Of a stretch of DNA of 64,000 nucleotides, positions 53,320 through 62,857 are shown one piece after another (the stretch's first letter is position 1; the number at the start of each line of letters is the position of its first letter). The notes under the pieces are model-generated. The model was not told the origin of the DNA and searched no databases. It saw nothing but the letters and a program-made list of their open reading frames with translations. This DNA comes from Pseudonocardia sulfidoxydans NBRC 16205 (GTDB lineage: Bacteria; Actinomycetota; Actinomycetes; Mycobacteriales; Pseudonocardiaceae), in contig NZ_BJVJ01000020.1 in NCBI RefSeq assembly GCF_007989085.1, forward strand, positions 20,155 through 84,154. The letters run 5' to 3'. A program made the position numbers and the translations under genes.

Positions 53320-54584
53320 TCCGACCCGGCCAGCCCCGGCGGGCACGCGAACATCGCGGACCCGGTGTGCTGCAGGTACTCCATCATCGGGTCCTGCTGG
53401 GCGAGCACGCGCTGCATGGGCACAAACTGCGTCTGCGGGTCGCGGACGAACGCGATGAAGAACAGTCCGGCGTCGAGGCGGCCGCGGCCGTCGGTGCCGT
53501 CGACGAAGTTGTAGCCGCGCCGCAGGATCCGCACGCCGTTCAGCGTCTCGTGCGAGGCGAGCCGGATGTGGGCGTCGGTGGCGATCGCGGGCTCCCCGTC
53601 GGCGCCACGGGCGTTCAGGTCGGCGACGTCGAACTCCGCCGTGCCGCTGAGCGGGTTGCCCTCACCCTTGCTGCGCCCGACGATCTGCTCCTGCTCCTGC
53701 AGCGACGTCCGGTCCCACGTCTCGATGTGCATCCGGATGCGCCGTGCCACGAGGTAGGTGCCGCCGGTCATCCAGTCGGGGCCGTCGCCGGGCTGGACCC
53801 AGACGTGGTCGTCGAGCTGGTCGGGCTCCTCGGCCTTGACGTTGTTGGTGCCGTCCTTGAAGCCGAACAGGTTCCGCGGGGTGGTCTGCGCCGTCGACGT
53901 CGACGAGGTGCGCCCGAACCCGAGCTGCGACCAGCGCACCGACGTCGTGCCGAACCCGATGCGGGCCAGGTTGCGCACGGCGTGCACGGCGACCTGGGGG
54001 TCGTCGGAGCAGGCTTGGATGCACAGGTCGCCGCCGGAACGGGCGGGATCGAGGTTGTCGCCCGCGAAGGGCGGCAGCTCGGCCAGCGCGGGCGGGCGGC
54101 GGTCCTGCAGCCCGAGCTTGTCGAAGAACGAGCCGCCGAACCCGACGGTGATCGTCAGCGACGCGGCCGGGAGCCCGAGGGCTTCGCCGGTGTCGGCGGG
54201 TGGGGCCAGGGGGTTGCCGCCGACCGCACCGTTCGCGGCCGTCTCCTCGCCCGCGGTCATCCGCTCGGCGGCGGTGGCCCAGCGGGCGAGCAGGCGCGCG
54301 ACGGCGACGCGGTCGGTCGTCGTCAGGTCGAGGGCCACGAAGTGCAGCCGGTCCTGCGCGGGGGTCGCGATACCGGCCTGGTGCACGGCGCGGAACGGGA
54401 CGACACCCGTCGCCGGTGTCGACGACGCGTTCTCGCCCACCGCCCAGCCGACAGCCGCGCCGCCACCGGCCAGCGCGACGCCGGCACCGGCCAGACCGAA
54501 CAGCGCCCGTCGTGAGAGCCCACCACCGGTCTCCTCGGAGGGGGGTGGGGGGACGGTGCGTTCGGTCCGGCCGGTGTCGGTCAT
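53292..54584 (-). CDS. efeB: Iron-uptake system deferrochelatase/peroxidase EfeB, operon 1
   Basis: This DyP-type haem peroxidase of the EfeUOB system is Tat-exported. The 430-residue precursor has the twin-arginine signal LSRRALFGLAGAGVALAGGG. The DyP fold carries PARSGGDLCIQACSDDPQVA, the GXXDG motif as LFGFKDGTNNVK (distal Asp), VARRIRMHIETWDRTSLQEQE and the late GYNFVDG, then LFFIAFVRDP. It oxidises ferrous iron or extracts iron from haem (family knowledge). It is the last gene of efeU-efeO-efeB, 13 bp after efeO. Its 3' end overlaps mazG. Confidence 0.94.
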   Translation of the reverse strand: MTDTGRTERTVPPPPSEETGGGLSRRALFGLAGAGVALAGGGAAVGWAVGENASSTPATGVVPFRAVHQAGIATPAQDRLHFVALDLTTTDRVAVARLLARWATAAERMTAGEETAANGAVGGNPLAPPADTGEALGLPAASLTITVGFGGSFFDKLGLQDRRPPALAELPPFAGDNLDPARSGGDLCIQACSDDPQVAVHAVRNLARIGFGTTSVRWSQLGFGRTSSTSTAQTTPRNLFGFKDGTNNVKAEEPDQLDDHVWVQPGDGPDWMTGGTYLVARRIRMHIETWDRTSLQEQEQIVGRSKGEGNPLSGTAEFDVADLNARGADGEPAIATDAHIRLASHETLNGVRILRRGYNFVDGTDGRGRLDAGLFFIAFVRDPQTQFVPMQRVLAQQDPMMEYLQHTGSAMFACPPGLAGSDYWGSALLS

Positions 54585-54597
54585 TCGGTGTGTCCGA

Positions 54598-55740
54598 TCA
54601 GCTGGTGACGACGGCGGCGACCTGGCTGATGGGCTCGCTCAGGGCGTCGACGGCGTCGGTCATCTTCTTCTTGTCCTCGTCGGTCAGCTCCGTGTAGAGC
54701 TTGTAGCTGTCACCGACGCGGTACTGCTCGAGCAGGGTGTCGACGGCGGCGAAGCGCTCGTCGAGCAGCGGGCCGAGTGCCTTGTCCTTCTCGTCGATCA
54801 CCGGGCGCAGCGCGGCGACCGCGGCCTGCGAGCCCTCGACGTTGGCCTTGAAGTCCCACAGGTCGGTGTGGCTGTAGCGGTCCTCCTCACCGGTGATCTT
54901 GCCGGTGGCGACCTCGTCGAGCAGCTCCTTGGCGCCGTTGGCGAGCTGGACCGGGGTCAGTTCGAGGGTCTTGACGCGGGTCTGCAGGTCCTTCATGTCG
55001 GCGACGAGCGCGTCCGCCATCGCGGCCGAGTCGGGCTGCAGGCCGGTCTCCCACAGGTCCTTCTCCAGGCGGTGGTAGCCGGTGAACGGGACGCCGGGCT
55101 CGCCGTCGTCGCGGCCGTCGACCTTGGGGTCGATGTCGCTGAACGACTCGGCGACCGGCTCGATGCGCTCCCAGTAGGTGCGCGACACCGGGAACAGCGC
55201 CTTGGCCGTGGCGACGTCGCCCGCCTTGACGGCGTCGGCGAACTCCTGGGTCTTGGGGACCAGGGCCTCGATCTGGGAATTGACGTAGCGCGTGTAGCCG
55301 GCGGTGGCCTCGGCGAGGAGGGTGTTCTGGTCGACGGAGCGCTGGGCGTTGCCGGTGACGGTGAACGCCGCGCGGATGCCGTCGCCGACCATGCCGGGCT
55401 TGCAGGCGGTGGTGTAGGTGCCGCCGTCGGGGACCTCGACGATCAGGTCGCGGGTCAGGCCGGGTCCGATGTTCTCGACCTCGCCCATGATCCGGTCGCC
55501 GGTGGCGTAGAGGTAGAACTCGGTGACCTTGCTCCCGGTGTTGGTGACCGTGAACGAGATCTTGCCGGCGGGTGCCTCCGTGACCGCGACGTCGCACGAC
55601 GAGTCGGCGGCCGCGACCTTGATGGGCCCGCCCTGTCCGCCGGAGGCGTTCTCGGCCGGTGGGGCGGTGCTGGTGCATCCGGCGAGCACGGCGGCTGCCG
55701 CGGCTGCGGCGAGCACTGAGGCCGCGGTCCTGCGTGACAT
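54598..55740 (-). CDS. efeO: Iron-uptake lipoprotein EfeO, operon 1
   Basis: The 380-residue precursor has a lipoprotein signal with the lipobox LAGC (Cys22). A cupredoxin-like domain (about 35-140) contains GKISFTVTNTGSKVTEFYLY. The M75 peptidase-like domain has the metal motif HRLEKDLWETG near 220 and EDRYSHTDLWDFKANVEG near 285. EfeO binds ferric/ferrous iron outside the membrane and passes it to EfeU. It lies between efeU and efeB. The 45-bp gap after efeU contains a short imperfect duplication of GCGCGGT(G)TTTCTCA (plus-strand view) next to its ribosome-binding site. Confidence 0.95.
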   Translation of the reverse strand: MSRRTAASVLAAAAAAAVLAGCTSTAPPAENASGGQGGPIKVAAADSSCDVAVTEAPAGKISFTVTNTGSKVTEFYLYATGDRIMGEVENIGPGLTRDLIVEVPDGGTYTTACKPGMVGDGIRAAFTVTGNAQRSVDQNTLLAEATAGYTRYVNSQIEALVPKTQEFADAVKAGDVATAKALFPVSRTYWERIEPVAESFSDIDPKVDGRDDGEPGVPFTGYHRLEKDLWETGLQPDSAAMADALVADMKDLQTRVKTLELTPVQLANGAKELLDEVATGKITGEEDRYSHTDLWDFKANVEGSQAAVAALRPVIDEKDKALGPLLDERFAAVDTLLEQYRVGDSYKLYTELTDEDKKKMTDAVDALSEPISQVAAVVTS

Positions 55741-55785
55741 GGTTCTCCTCGGGGTGTTCAGCGCGGTTTCTCAGCGCGGTGTTTC

Positions 55786-56607
55786 TCAGGTGGTGGCGAC
55801 AGCGGCGCGGCGTCGGCCGGGAAGCAGGAAGAGCGTCAGGACCACGGCGACGTAGGCGACCCAGACGATCGACTCGAGCACGGTGGTCTGCGGCGAGAAG
55901 TTGAAGATCCCCTTGAGCAACGTGCCGTACCAGGAGTCGGCGGGGACGGCGGCGCTGACGTCGAAGGCCAGGGTGTTGAGGCCGGGCAGGATGCCGGCCT
56001 CCTGCAGGTCGTGGACGCCGTAGGCGAGGATCCCGGCGGCGACGAAGATCAGCAGCAGGCCGGTGACGGTGAAGAACTTGCCGAGGTCGATCTTCACGGC
56101 GCCGCGGTAGATCAGGTAGGCCAGGGCGATCGCGATGGCGATGCCGATCAGGAACCCGATCAGCGGTTGCAGCGTCTCGCCCGCGGCCTCTGCGGCGGAG
56201 AAGAAGAACACCGCCGTCTCCAGGCCCTCGCGGCCGACGGCGAGCGCGGCTACGACGACGACCGCGACGGGTCCGATCTTGAGCGCGTCCTCGAGCTTGC
56301 CCTGCAGTTCCGACGACAACGCCCGCGCGTTGCGCCGCATCCAGAAGATCATCCAGGTGACGAACGCGACCGCGACGATCGAGAGTGTCCCGCCGAGCGC
56401 CTCCTGGGCCTCGAAGGTGAGTGCCTGCTGGGTGAGGGTGAGGGCCAGCGTCACGCCCACCGAGACGGCGACGGCGATGCCGACGCCCAGCCACACCTTG
56501 GGCAGTTCCGAGCGCCGGTCGGTGCGCACGAGGAAGGCGACCAGGATGCTCACGACGAGCGCGGCCTCCAGGCCTTCCCGCAGTCCGATCAACGCGTTGC
56601 CGAGCAC
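55786..56607 (-). CDS. efeU: Ferrous-iron permease EfeU, operon 1
   Basis: This seven-span membrane permease belongs to the Ftr1/EfeU oxidase-dependent iron transporter family. The 273-residue protein has both REXXE motifs: REGLEAALVV near residue 9 and REGLETAVFF near residue 130. It starts with GTG. It is first in the leftward efeUOB operon. A short cluster of palindromes that resemble iron-regulator sites lies 36-74 bp upstream of the start. Confidence 0.95.
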   Translation of the reverse strand: MLGNALIGLREGLEAALVVSILVAFLVRTDRRSELPKVWLGVGIAVAVSVGVTLALTLTQQALTFEAQEALGGTLSIVAVAFVTWMIFWMRRNARALSSELQGKLEDALKIGPVAVVVVAALAVGREGLETAVFFFSAAEAAGETLQPLIGFLIGIAIAIALAYLIYRGAVKIDLGKFFTVTGLLLIFVAAGILAYGVHDLQEAGILPGLNTLAFDVSAAVPADSWYGTLLKGIFNFSPQTTVLESIVWVAYVAVVLTLFLLPGRRRAAVATT

Positions 56608-56642
56608 GTTTCCGACGTCTCCAGTCTGTTTCGTACGGCTTC

Positions 56643-56681
56643 TTAGGCCAGCCTGCGCAGGTGCGCAGCGAGGCTAGCCTC
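56643..56681. promoter_or_regulatory. Palindrome cluster upstream of leftward efeUOB, candidate iron boxes
   Basis: Three elements are packed into 39 bp: TTAGGCCAGCCT (56643), resembling half of the IdeR/DtxR box; the perfect palindrome CTGCGCA-GG-TGCGCAG (56653-56668); and the perfect palindrome GAGGCTAGCCTC (56670-56681), whose core AGGCTAGCCT again resembles a DtxR-type box. Full agreement with the 19-bp consensus is only about 11 of 19 positions, so regulator identity is uncertain. Confidence 0.45.
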
Positions 56682-56925
56682 TGTCGTGTCCGCGGCGGTA
56701 GTGCCGTTTCGTTACCAAGTGCCGGTTGATCTCCGGCGGGGTGCTCGTCGTATTCGCGAATCGGACTTTTCCGGCACAGAGAACGCAAGATCGGACGTGG
56801 CGTCCACCACCGGCGGAAGCATCCGAACGGGACCGTCCACCCATTCGGCGAGTCTTTTCGGACGACGTCGTCGGCAATTCTCGAAAAGCGCTCCACGCGC
56901 AATTCGGCGGGGTTATCCGAGCCTA

Positions 56926-56954
56926 TTGACAGGCAATCCCAGGAATACCTAATT
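56926..56954 (+). promoter_or_regulatory. Promoter of rightward efeUOB with overlapping iron-box-like sequence
   Basis: A perfect TTGACA (56926-56931) is followed after 17 bp by CTAATT (56949-56954). The -10 region overlaps AGGAATACCTAAT, whose complement ATTAGGTATTCCT resembles one half of a DtxR/IdeR box. The 405-bp divergent interval is visibly more AT-rich than its surroundings. Outside this promoter and the palindrome cluster, I see nothing in it. Confidence 0.5.
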
Positions 56955-57012
56955 TCGTCTCGCCCGGTCGTGAGAATGCTGCGGAGCCGGTGTCACGGAA
57001 AGTGGGTCCCGG

Positions 57013-57846
57013 GTGCTCGCCACGTTCATCATCGGACTGCGCGAAGGGCTCGAGGCCTCACTCGTCGTCGGGATCGTGGCGAGTTTCCTCGTCGCCCGCG
57101 GCCGCCGCGACGCACTGCGATCCGTCTGGATCGGCGTCGGGACCGCCGTCGTCATCTGCATCGCCGTCGGCGTGGTCCTGGAGATCGTCACCGCCGACCT
57201 CCCACAGGCCGCCCAGGAAGGGCTCGAGACCGTCATCGGCCTGCTCGCCGTGGCGATGGTCACCTACATGGTGATCTGGATGCGGTCGCACGCCCGCGAC
57301 CTGCGCGCCGAGCTCGAGTCGTCGGCCGGTGCGGCGCTGGCCGCGGGCTCCACGACCGCACTCGTCGCCATGGCGTTCCTCGCCGTGCTCCGCGAGGGCT
57401 TCGAGACGGCCGTCTTCCTGCTCGCCGCGTTCCAGGCCTCGACGTCGCCGCTGCTCGCGGGCCTCGGCGCCCTGCTCGGTGTGGTCGCGGCCGTCGCCCT
57501 CGGCTACGGCATCTACCGCGGCGGCGTGAAGCTGAACATGGCGCGGTTCTTCCGGGTCACCGGCGTCGTGCTCGTCGTCGTGGCCGGCGGCCTGCTGACG
57601 ACGGCCGCGCACACCGCCCACGAGGCCGGCTGGATCGACATCGGCCAGACCCGAGCCCTCGACCTGTCCTGGCTCGTCCTGCCCGGCACGCCCGTGTCGT
57701 CGCTGCTCACCGGCGTCCTCGGCATCCAGCCCTACCCGGTGGTCCTCGAGGTCGTCGTCTGGCTGGTGTACGTCGTCCCACTCCTGATCTACGTGCTCGC
57801 TCCCACCACGAAGCGGCGCACGCCGGCCCCCGCGCCGGCCGCCTGA
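57013..57846 (+). CDS. efeU: Ferrous-iron permease EfeU, operon 2
   Basis: The second EfeU paralogue has 277 residues with about seven membrane spans. Its REXXE motifs are REGLEASLVV (about residue 9) and REGFETAVFL (about 125), plus the IYRGGVKLNMARFFRVTG loop. It resembles the first copy in layout but differs throughout, so the duplication is not recent or one copy was acquired. GTG start. It heads the rightward operon and is followed 32 bp later by efeO. Confidence 0.94.
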   Translation: MLATFIIGLREGLEASLVVGIVASFLVARGRRDALRSVWIGVGTAVVICIAVGVVLEIVTADLPQAAQEGLETVIGLLAVAMVTYMVIWMRSHARDLRAELESSAGAALAAGSTTALVAMAFLAVLREGFETAVFLLAAFQASTSPLLAGLGALLGVVAAVALGYGIYRGGVKLNMARFFRVTGVVLVVVAGGLLTTAAHTAHEAGWIDIGQTRALDLSWLVLPGTPVSSLLTGVLGIQPYPVVLEVVVWLVYVVPLLIYVLAPTTKRRTPAPAPAA

Positions 57847-57878
57847 CCCCCCACCGGATCCATCGAGGAGCACGACTC

Positions 57879-59033
57879 GTGACCCCCACCCGAACCCGCG
57901 CCGCCTGCGGTGTCGCCGCCCTCGCCAGCGCGGGGCTGCTCGCCTCCGCCTGTTCGGCGAGCTCCCAACAGGCCTCGCCCGGCGACCCGCCCGCGTCCGC
58001 GGTCACGATCGAGATCAGCGACGCGGGCTGCGGCCCGAACCCGGCCACCGTCCCCACCGGGCCCGTGACCTTCGCCGTCACCAACGCGGCGTCGGCGAAG
58101 GTCACCGAGGCCGAGGTCCAGGGCGGCGGGAAGATCCTGGGGGAGAAGGAGAACATCACCGCCGGCCTCGACGGCACCTTCTCGCTGCGCATGGAGCCCG
58201 GCACCTACAGCGTCTACTGCCCGGGCGCGGCCAAGGACACCTGGACGTTCACCGTCGACGGCGCCGCGGCTGGCGCCAGTTCCGCGCCTGCCGCCGCCGG
58301 CAACACCTCGCTCACCGCCGCCACCCAGGGCTACCACGACTACGTCGTCACCGAGGTCGCCCAACTGCAGACGGCCACGAAGACATTCACCGACGCCGTC
58401 CGCGCCGGGAACATCGACGCCGCGAAGAACGCGTTCGCCCCGGCCCGCGTGCACTACGAGAGCATCGAGCCCGTCGCCGAGAGCTTCGGCGACCTCGACC
58501 CGGCCATCGACGCCCGCATCGACGACGTCACCGACCCCACCCGATGGACAGGTTTCCACCGCATCGAGAAGGCACTCTGGGCCGACGGGACCCTGAACGG
58601 CATGGCGCCGATCGCCGACGAGCTCGACGCCGACGTCGCGACCCTCAAGACGAAGGTCGCGACCAACACCTACCAGCCCGCCGAGCTCGCCAACGGCGCG
58701 TCCGACCTGCTCACCGAGGTCTCCACCAGCAAGGTGACCGGCGAGGAGGACCGCTACTCCCACACCGACCTCTGGGACTTCGCCGCCAACATCGACGGCG
58801 CCCGCAAGGCGTTCGAGCTGCTGCAGCCGGCGCTGGCGGCCACGGACCCCGACCTCGCCCAGCAGCTCGAGGCCCGCTTCACCGACGTCGCGCAGGGTCT
58901 GGCCGAGTACAGGACCGCCGACGGCGGCTACCAGGACTACGGCGCCGTGACCGACACCGACAAGCGTTCGCTCGCCGACTCCGTCAACGCGCTCGCCGAG
59001 CCGCTGTCGCAGGTCGCGGGGAAGGTGGTCTGA
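57879..59033 (+). CDS. efeO: Iron-uptake lipoprotein EfeO, operon 2
   Basis: The 384-residue precursor has a hydrophobic signal ending in LLASAC (Cys25, a degenerate lipobox). A cupredoxin-like domain follows (ISDAGCGPNPATVPTGPVTF, about 45-130), then the M75 domain with HRIEKALWADG near 228 and EEDRYSHTDLWDFAANIDG near 290. The core residues match the operon 1 copy, while the linker is longer and Ala-rich. GTG start with GAGGAG eight bases before it. It ends 5 bp before efeB. Confidence 0.94.
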   Translation: MTPTRTRAACGVAALASAGLLASACSASSQQASPGDPPASAVTIEISDAGCGPNPATVPTGPVTFAVTNAASAKVTEAEVQGGGKILGEKENITAGLDGTFSLRMEPGTYSVYCPGAAKDTWTFTVDGAAAGASSAPAAAGNTSLTAATQGYHDYVVTEVAQLQTATKTFTDAVRAGNIDAAKNAFAPARVHYESIEPVAESFGDLDPAIDARIDDVTDPTRWTGFHRIEKALWADGTLNGMAPIADELDADVATLKTKVATNTYQPAELANGASDLLTEVSTSKVTGEEDRYSHTDLWDFAANIDGARKAFELLQPALAATDPDLAQQLEARFTDVAQGLAEYRTADGGYQDYGAVTDTDKRSLADSVNALAEPLSQVAGKVV

Positions 59034-59038
59034 CCCGC

Positions 59039-60259
59039 ATGGAACTGTCCCGGCGCCGGCTCCTGCAGGGGATCGCGGGAGCCGGCGCCGTCGGTGCCCT
59101 CGCGGGCTGTGCACCGTCCGCGGCCGCGGCGGCCGACGTCGTCGAGTTCCACGGCCCGCACCAGGCCGGCATCGCCACGCCGGTGCAGGACCGGCTGGCG
59201 TTCACCGCCTTCGACGTCACCACCACCCGACGCGAGGACCTCGTCGCGCTCCTGAAGACCTGGACCGCCGCGGCCGAGGCCATGACCCGCGGCGTGCCCG
59301 TACCCGGGCCGGCGCCGTCGGACGCCCTGCCGCCCGCCGACACCGGCGAGGCCGACGGGCTGGCCCCCGGACGGCTCACGATCACGATCGGCTTCGGGCC
59401 CGGCCTGTTCACCGCCGCCGACGGCACCGACCGCTTCGGCCTCGCCGCCCGCCGCCCCGCCGCCTTCGCCCCGCTGCCGGCCCTGCCCGGCGAGCTCCTC
59501 GATCCCGCCCGCAGCGGCGGTGACGTCGCCGTGCAGGCCTGCTCCGACGACCCCACCGTCGCGTTCCACGCCGTCCGCAACCTCACCCGGCTGGGCCGCG
59601 GGACCGTCGTCGCCCGGTGGGCGGAGCTGGGGTTCGGCAAGACGTCGTCGACGGGGAACTCCGGTGGCACGCCGCGGAACCTGTTGGGGTTCAAGGACGG
59701 CACCCGCAACATCGAGGGCGCCGACGACGCCGCGCTCGGACAGCACGTCTGGGTGGCCGACGGCGACGGCGCCGGCTGGCTCGGCGGCGGCAGCTACCTC
59801 GTCGCCCGCCGCATCCGGATGTTCGTGGAGCCGTGGGACCGCGACCGGCTGTCTGACCAGCAGGCCGTGTTCGGCCGGTTCAAGACCTCCGGCGCGCCGC
59901 TCACCGGCACCGACGAGTTCGACACGCCCGACTTCGGCGCCGTCGGCCCCGACGGGCCCGTCATCGCCGAGGACGCCCACGTGCGGCTCGCGGCCCCGGA
60001 GAACAACGGTGGGCTGCGCATCCTGCGCCGCGGCTACTCCTACACCGACGGCATCGACGCCCGCACCGGCACGCTCGACGCCGGCCTGTTCTTCCTGGCC
60101 TACGTGCGCGACCCGGACCAGTTCGTGACGTTGCAGCGCAAGCTCGGCAGCAGCGACGCGCTCAACGAGTACATCCGCCACGTCGGTTCGGGCCTCTACG
60201 CCTGCCCACCCGGGACGACGGGCCCCGACGACTGGTGGGGCCGCGCCCTGTTCACCTGA
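59039..60259 (+). CDS. efeB: Deferrochelatase/peroxidase EfeB, operon 2
   Basis: The 406-residue DyP-type peroxidase precursor has a signal with both a twin-arginine motif (LSRRRLLQGIAG) and a lipobox (LAGC, Cys24). It may therefore be a Tat-exported lipoprotein, unlike the operon 1 copy. The DyP core shows PARSGGDVAVQACSDDPTVA, LLGFKDGTRNIEG (GXXDG), VARRIRMFVEPWDRDRLSDQQ and RRGYSYTDGIDARTGTLDAG. It is the last gene of the rightward operon. A family I palindrome starts 8 bp after its stop. Confidence 0.94.
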   Translation: MELSRRRLLQGIAGAGAVGALAGCAPSAAAAADVVEFHGPHQAGIATPVQDRLAFTAFDVTTTRREDLVALLKTWTAAAEAMTRGVPVPGPAPSDALPPADTGEADGLAPGRLTITIGFGPGLFTAADGTDRFGLAARRPAAFAPLPALPGELLDPARSGGDVAVQACSDDPTVAFHAVRNLTRLGRGTVVARWAELGFGKTSSTGNSGGTPRNLLGFKDGTRNIEGADDAALGQHVWVADGDGAGWLGGGSYLVARRIRMFVEPWDRDRLSDQQAVFGRFKTSGAPLTGTDEFDTPDFGAVGPDGPVIAEDAHVRLAAPENNGGLRILRRGYSYTDGIDARTGTLDAGLFFLAYVRDPDQFVTLQRKLGSSDALNEYIRHVGSGLYACPPGTTGPDDWWGRALFT

Positions 60260-60267
60260 TGACCCCT

Positions 60268-60307
60268 GTGAGCGGCAATAGTCGCTATCGCGACTATTGC
60301 CGCTCAC
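60268..60307. repeat. Palindromic repeat family I, copy 6
   Basis: A perfect 40-bp palindrome, GTGAGCGGCAATAGTCGC - TATC/GCGA centre - GACTATTGCCGCTCAC, differing from copy 5 only at the centre. It lies between the convergent efeB and TPR genes, together with family II copy c. Confidence 0.93.
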
Positions 60308-60349
60308 GACCGTCTGTGCGGGCCGCGCCCGGGTGGGCCCGAGAACCGG

Positions 60350-60399
60350 GCGCAACCTCACGGTCGTCCCGGCGCCCGACCACGACCGTGAGGTTGCGC
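60350..60399. repeat. Palindromic repeat family II, copy c
   Basis: Perfect 18-bp arms, GCGCAACCTCACGGTCGT and its complement, surround a 14-nt GC-rich loop. It lies 10 bp beyond the stop of the TPR gene. Its left arm is identical to that of copy a 43 kb away. Confidence 0.9.
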
Positions 60400-60409
60400 G
60401 CGGGTGGTG

Positions 60410-60847
60410 TCAGGCCGGTTCGGCGCGGTCCATCGCGACGCGGGCCCGCAACTCGCCCAGGGCCTCCTGGTACTCCGGGCGCGGGTCCATGGCGGCGGCC
60501 ATCTTGTACTGCGCCAACGCCTCCGGGAGCCGGGCCTGACGTTGCAACGTCTTGCCCAGCGCGAAGCGCGCGTAGTGGTCGGCCGGGTCGAGCTCCAGGA
60601 CGCGGGTGAACGCCTGCTCCGCGCGGTGCAGCTGCGCCGAGTCGAAATAGGCGCGGCCCGCGAGGAGCTGCACCGAGACGTCGTCGGGTTCGCAGTCGAG
60701 CACCGGGCCGAGCGCCTGCAGCGCGTCGAGCGGCCGGCGGTCCGACAACAGCCGCTCCGCGCGGCGGAACGAGGCGAACACGTCGGGGCCGGTCCCGGAC
60801 CGGGCTTCGTCGGGCTCCTCTGCGTGTGATCCGTGCGGCGTCGTCAT
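60410..60847 (-). CDS. Tetratricopeptide-repeat protein
   Basis: A 145-residue soluble protein with about two to three TPR motifs, for example VQLLAGRAYFDSAQLHRAEQ (about residue 55) and HYARFALGKTLQRQARLPEA (about 92). The N-terminal tail is polar (MTTPHGSHAEEPDEARSGTG). TPR domains mediate protein contacts; no partner is evident. The ATG has GGAG five bases upstream. It is divergent from eno. Two palindromes of different families lie between its end and the convergent efeB. Confidence 0.85.
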   Translation of the reverse strand: MTTPHGSHAEEPDEARSGTGPDVFASFRRAERLLSDRRPLDALQALGPVLDCEPDDVSVQLLAGRAYFDSAQLHRAEQAFTRVLELDPADHYARFALGKTLQRQARLPEALAQYKMAAAMDPRPEYQEALGELRARVAMDRAEPA

Positions 60848-60963
60848 GGTCGCTCCACGGTAGGCCCCGGCACGCGGATCCGCGAGGCTTGACAGGACGG
60901 CCCGGGGCGGGTGACGGCCACGACACCTCGCCCGCGGTGCGCGGCCGGGGGCCCGCCGGCGGC

Positions 60964-62304
<1,341 letters not shown>

Positions 62305-62305
62305 C

Positions 62306-62836
62306 GTGCCCGCCGCGGCCGACGAGCGCGCGCGGACCCGGGGCGACCGGGGCCGCGGCGCCTCGTCGGCCCGGCCGGGTGCCGCGGGGCGGCGCACCCG
62401 CACCCGCGAACCCCAGCTGACGCGCACCCGGTCCCGCGCGGCCGGTGTCGTCGCCGCGACCACCGGGTTCCTCGGCGTCTCGTCGACGCGGCGTGCCGCC
62501 GTGCTTGCCGTCGTCGTCTGCGCGCTGGCGCTCACCGTGGCGGTTCCGTTGCGCAACTTCGTGGCCCAGCGTCAGCAGCTGTCCGACCTGACCCACGAGC
62601 AGCAGCAGATCGCCGCCGAGGTCGACCGGCTCGACGAGCAGCGGGCCCGCCTCTCCGACCCGTCGCAGGTGGAGGCCGACGCCCGCAGCCGCCTCGGCTA
62701 CGTCAAGCCCGGCGAGGTGCCCTACATCGTCGAGCTGCCCGTCCCGCCGCCGAGCCCCGAGGAGCTCGCCGCCGGGCAACCGTGGTTCGAACGCCTCTGG
62801 ACCACCGTCTCGGAAGGTTCCCCCGCACAGTTATGA
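62306..62836 (+). CDS. Septum formation initiator (FtsB/DivIC-like)
   Basis: This bitopic cell-division protein has 176 residues. A basic, disordered N-terminus of about 55 residues is followed by one membrane span (about 62-83, AAVLAVVVCALALTVAVPL). An extracytoplasmic coiled coil (LSDLTHEQQQIAAEVDRLDE, about 92-115) follows, with the DivIC signature ARSRLGYVKPGEVPYIVELP. The location directly after eno is the standard one for this gene in actinobacteria. GTG start, one base after the eno stop. Confidence 0.92.
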   Translation: MPAAADERARTRGDRGRGASSARPGAAGRRTRTREPQLTRTRSRAAGVVAATTGFLGVSSTRRAAVLAVVVCALALTVAVPLRNFVAQRQQLSDLTHEQQQIAAEVDRLDEQRARLSDPSQVEADARSRLGYVKPGEVPYIVELPVPPPSPEELAAGQPWFERLWTTVSEGSPAQL

Positions 62837-62857
62837 CCGCACAGTGACGTCCGCACA

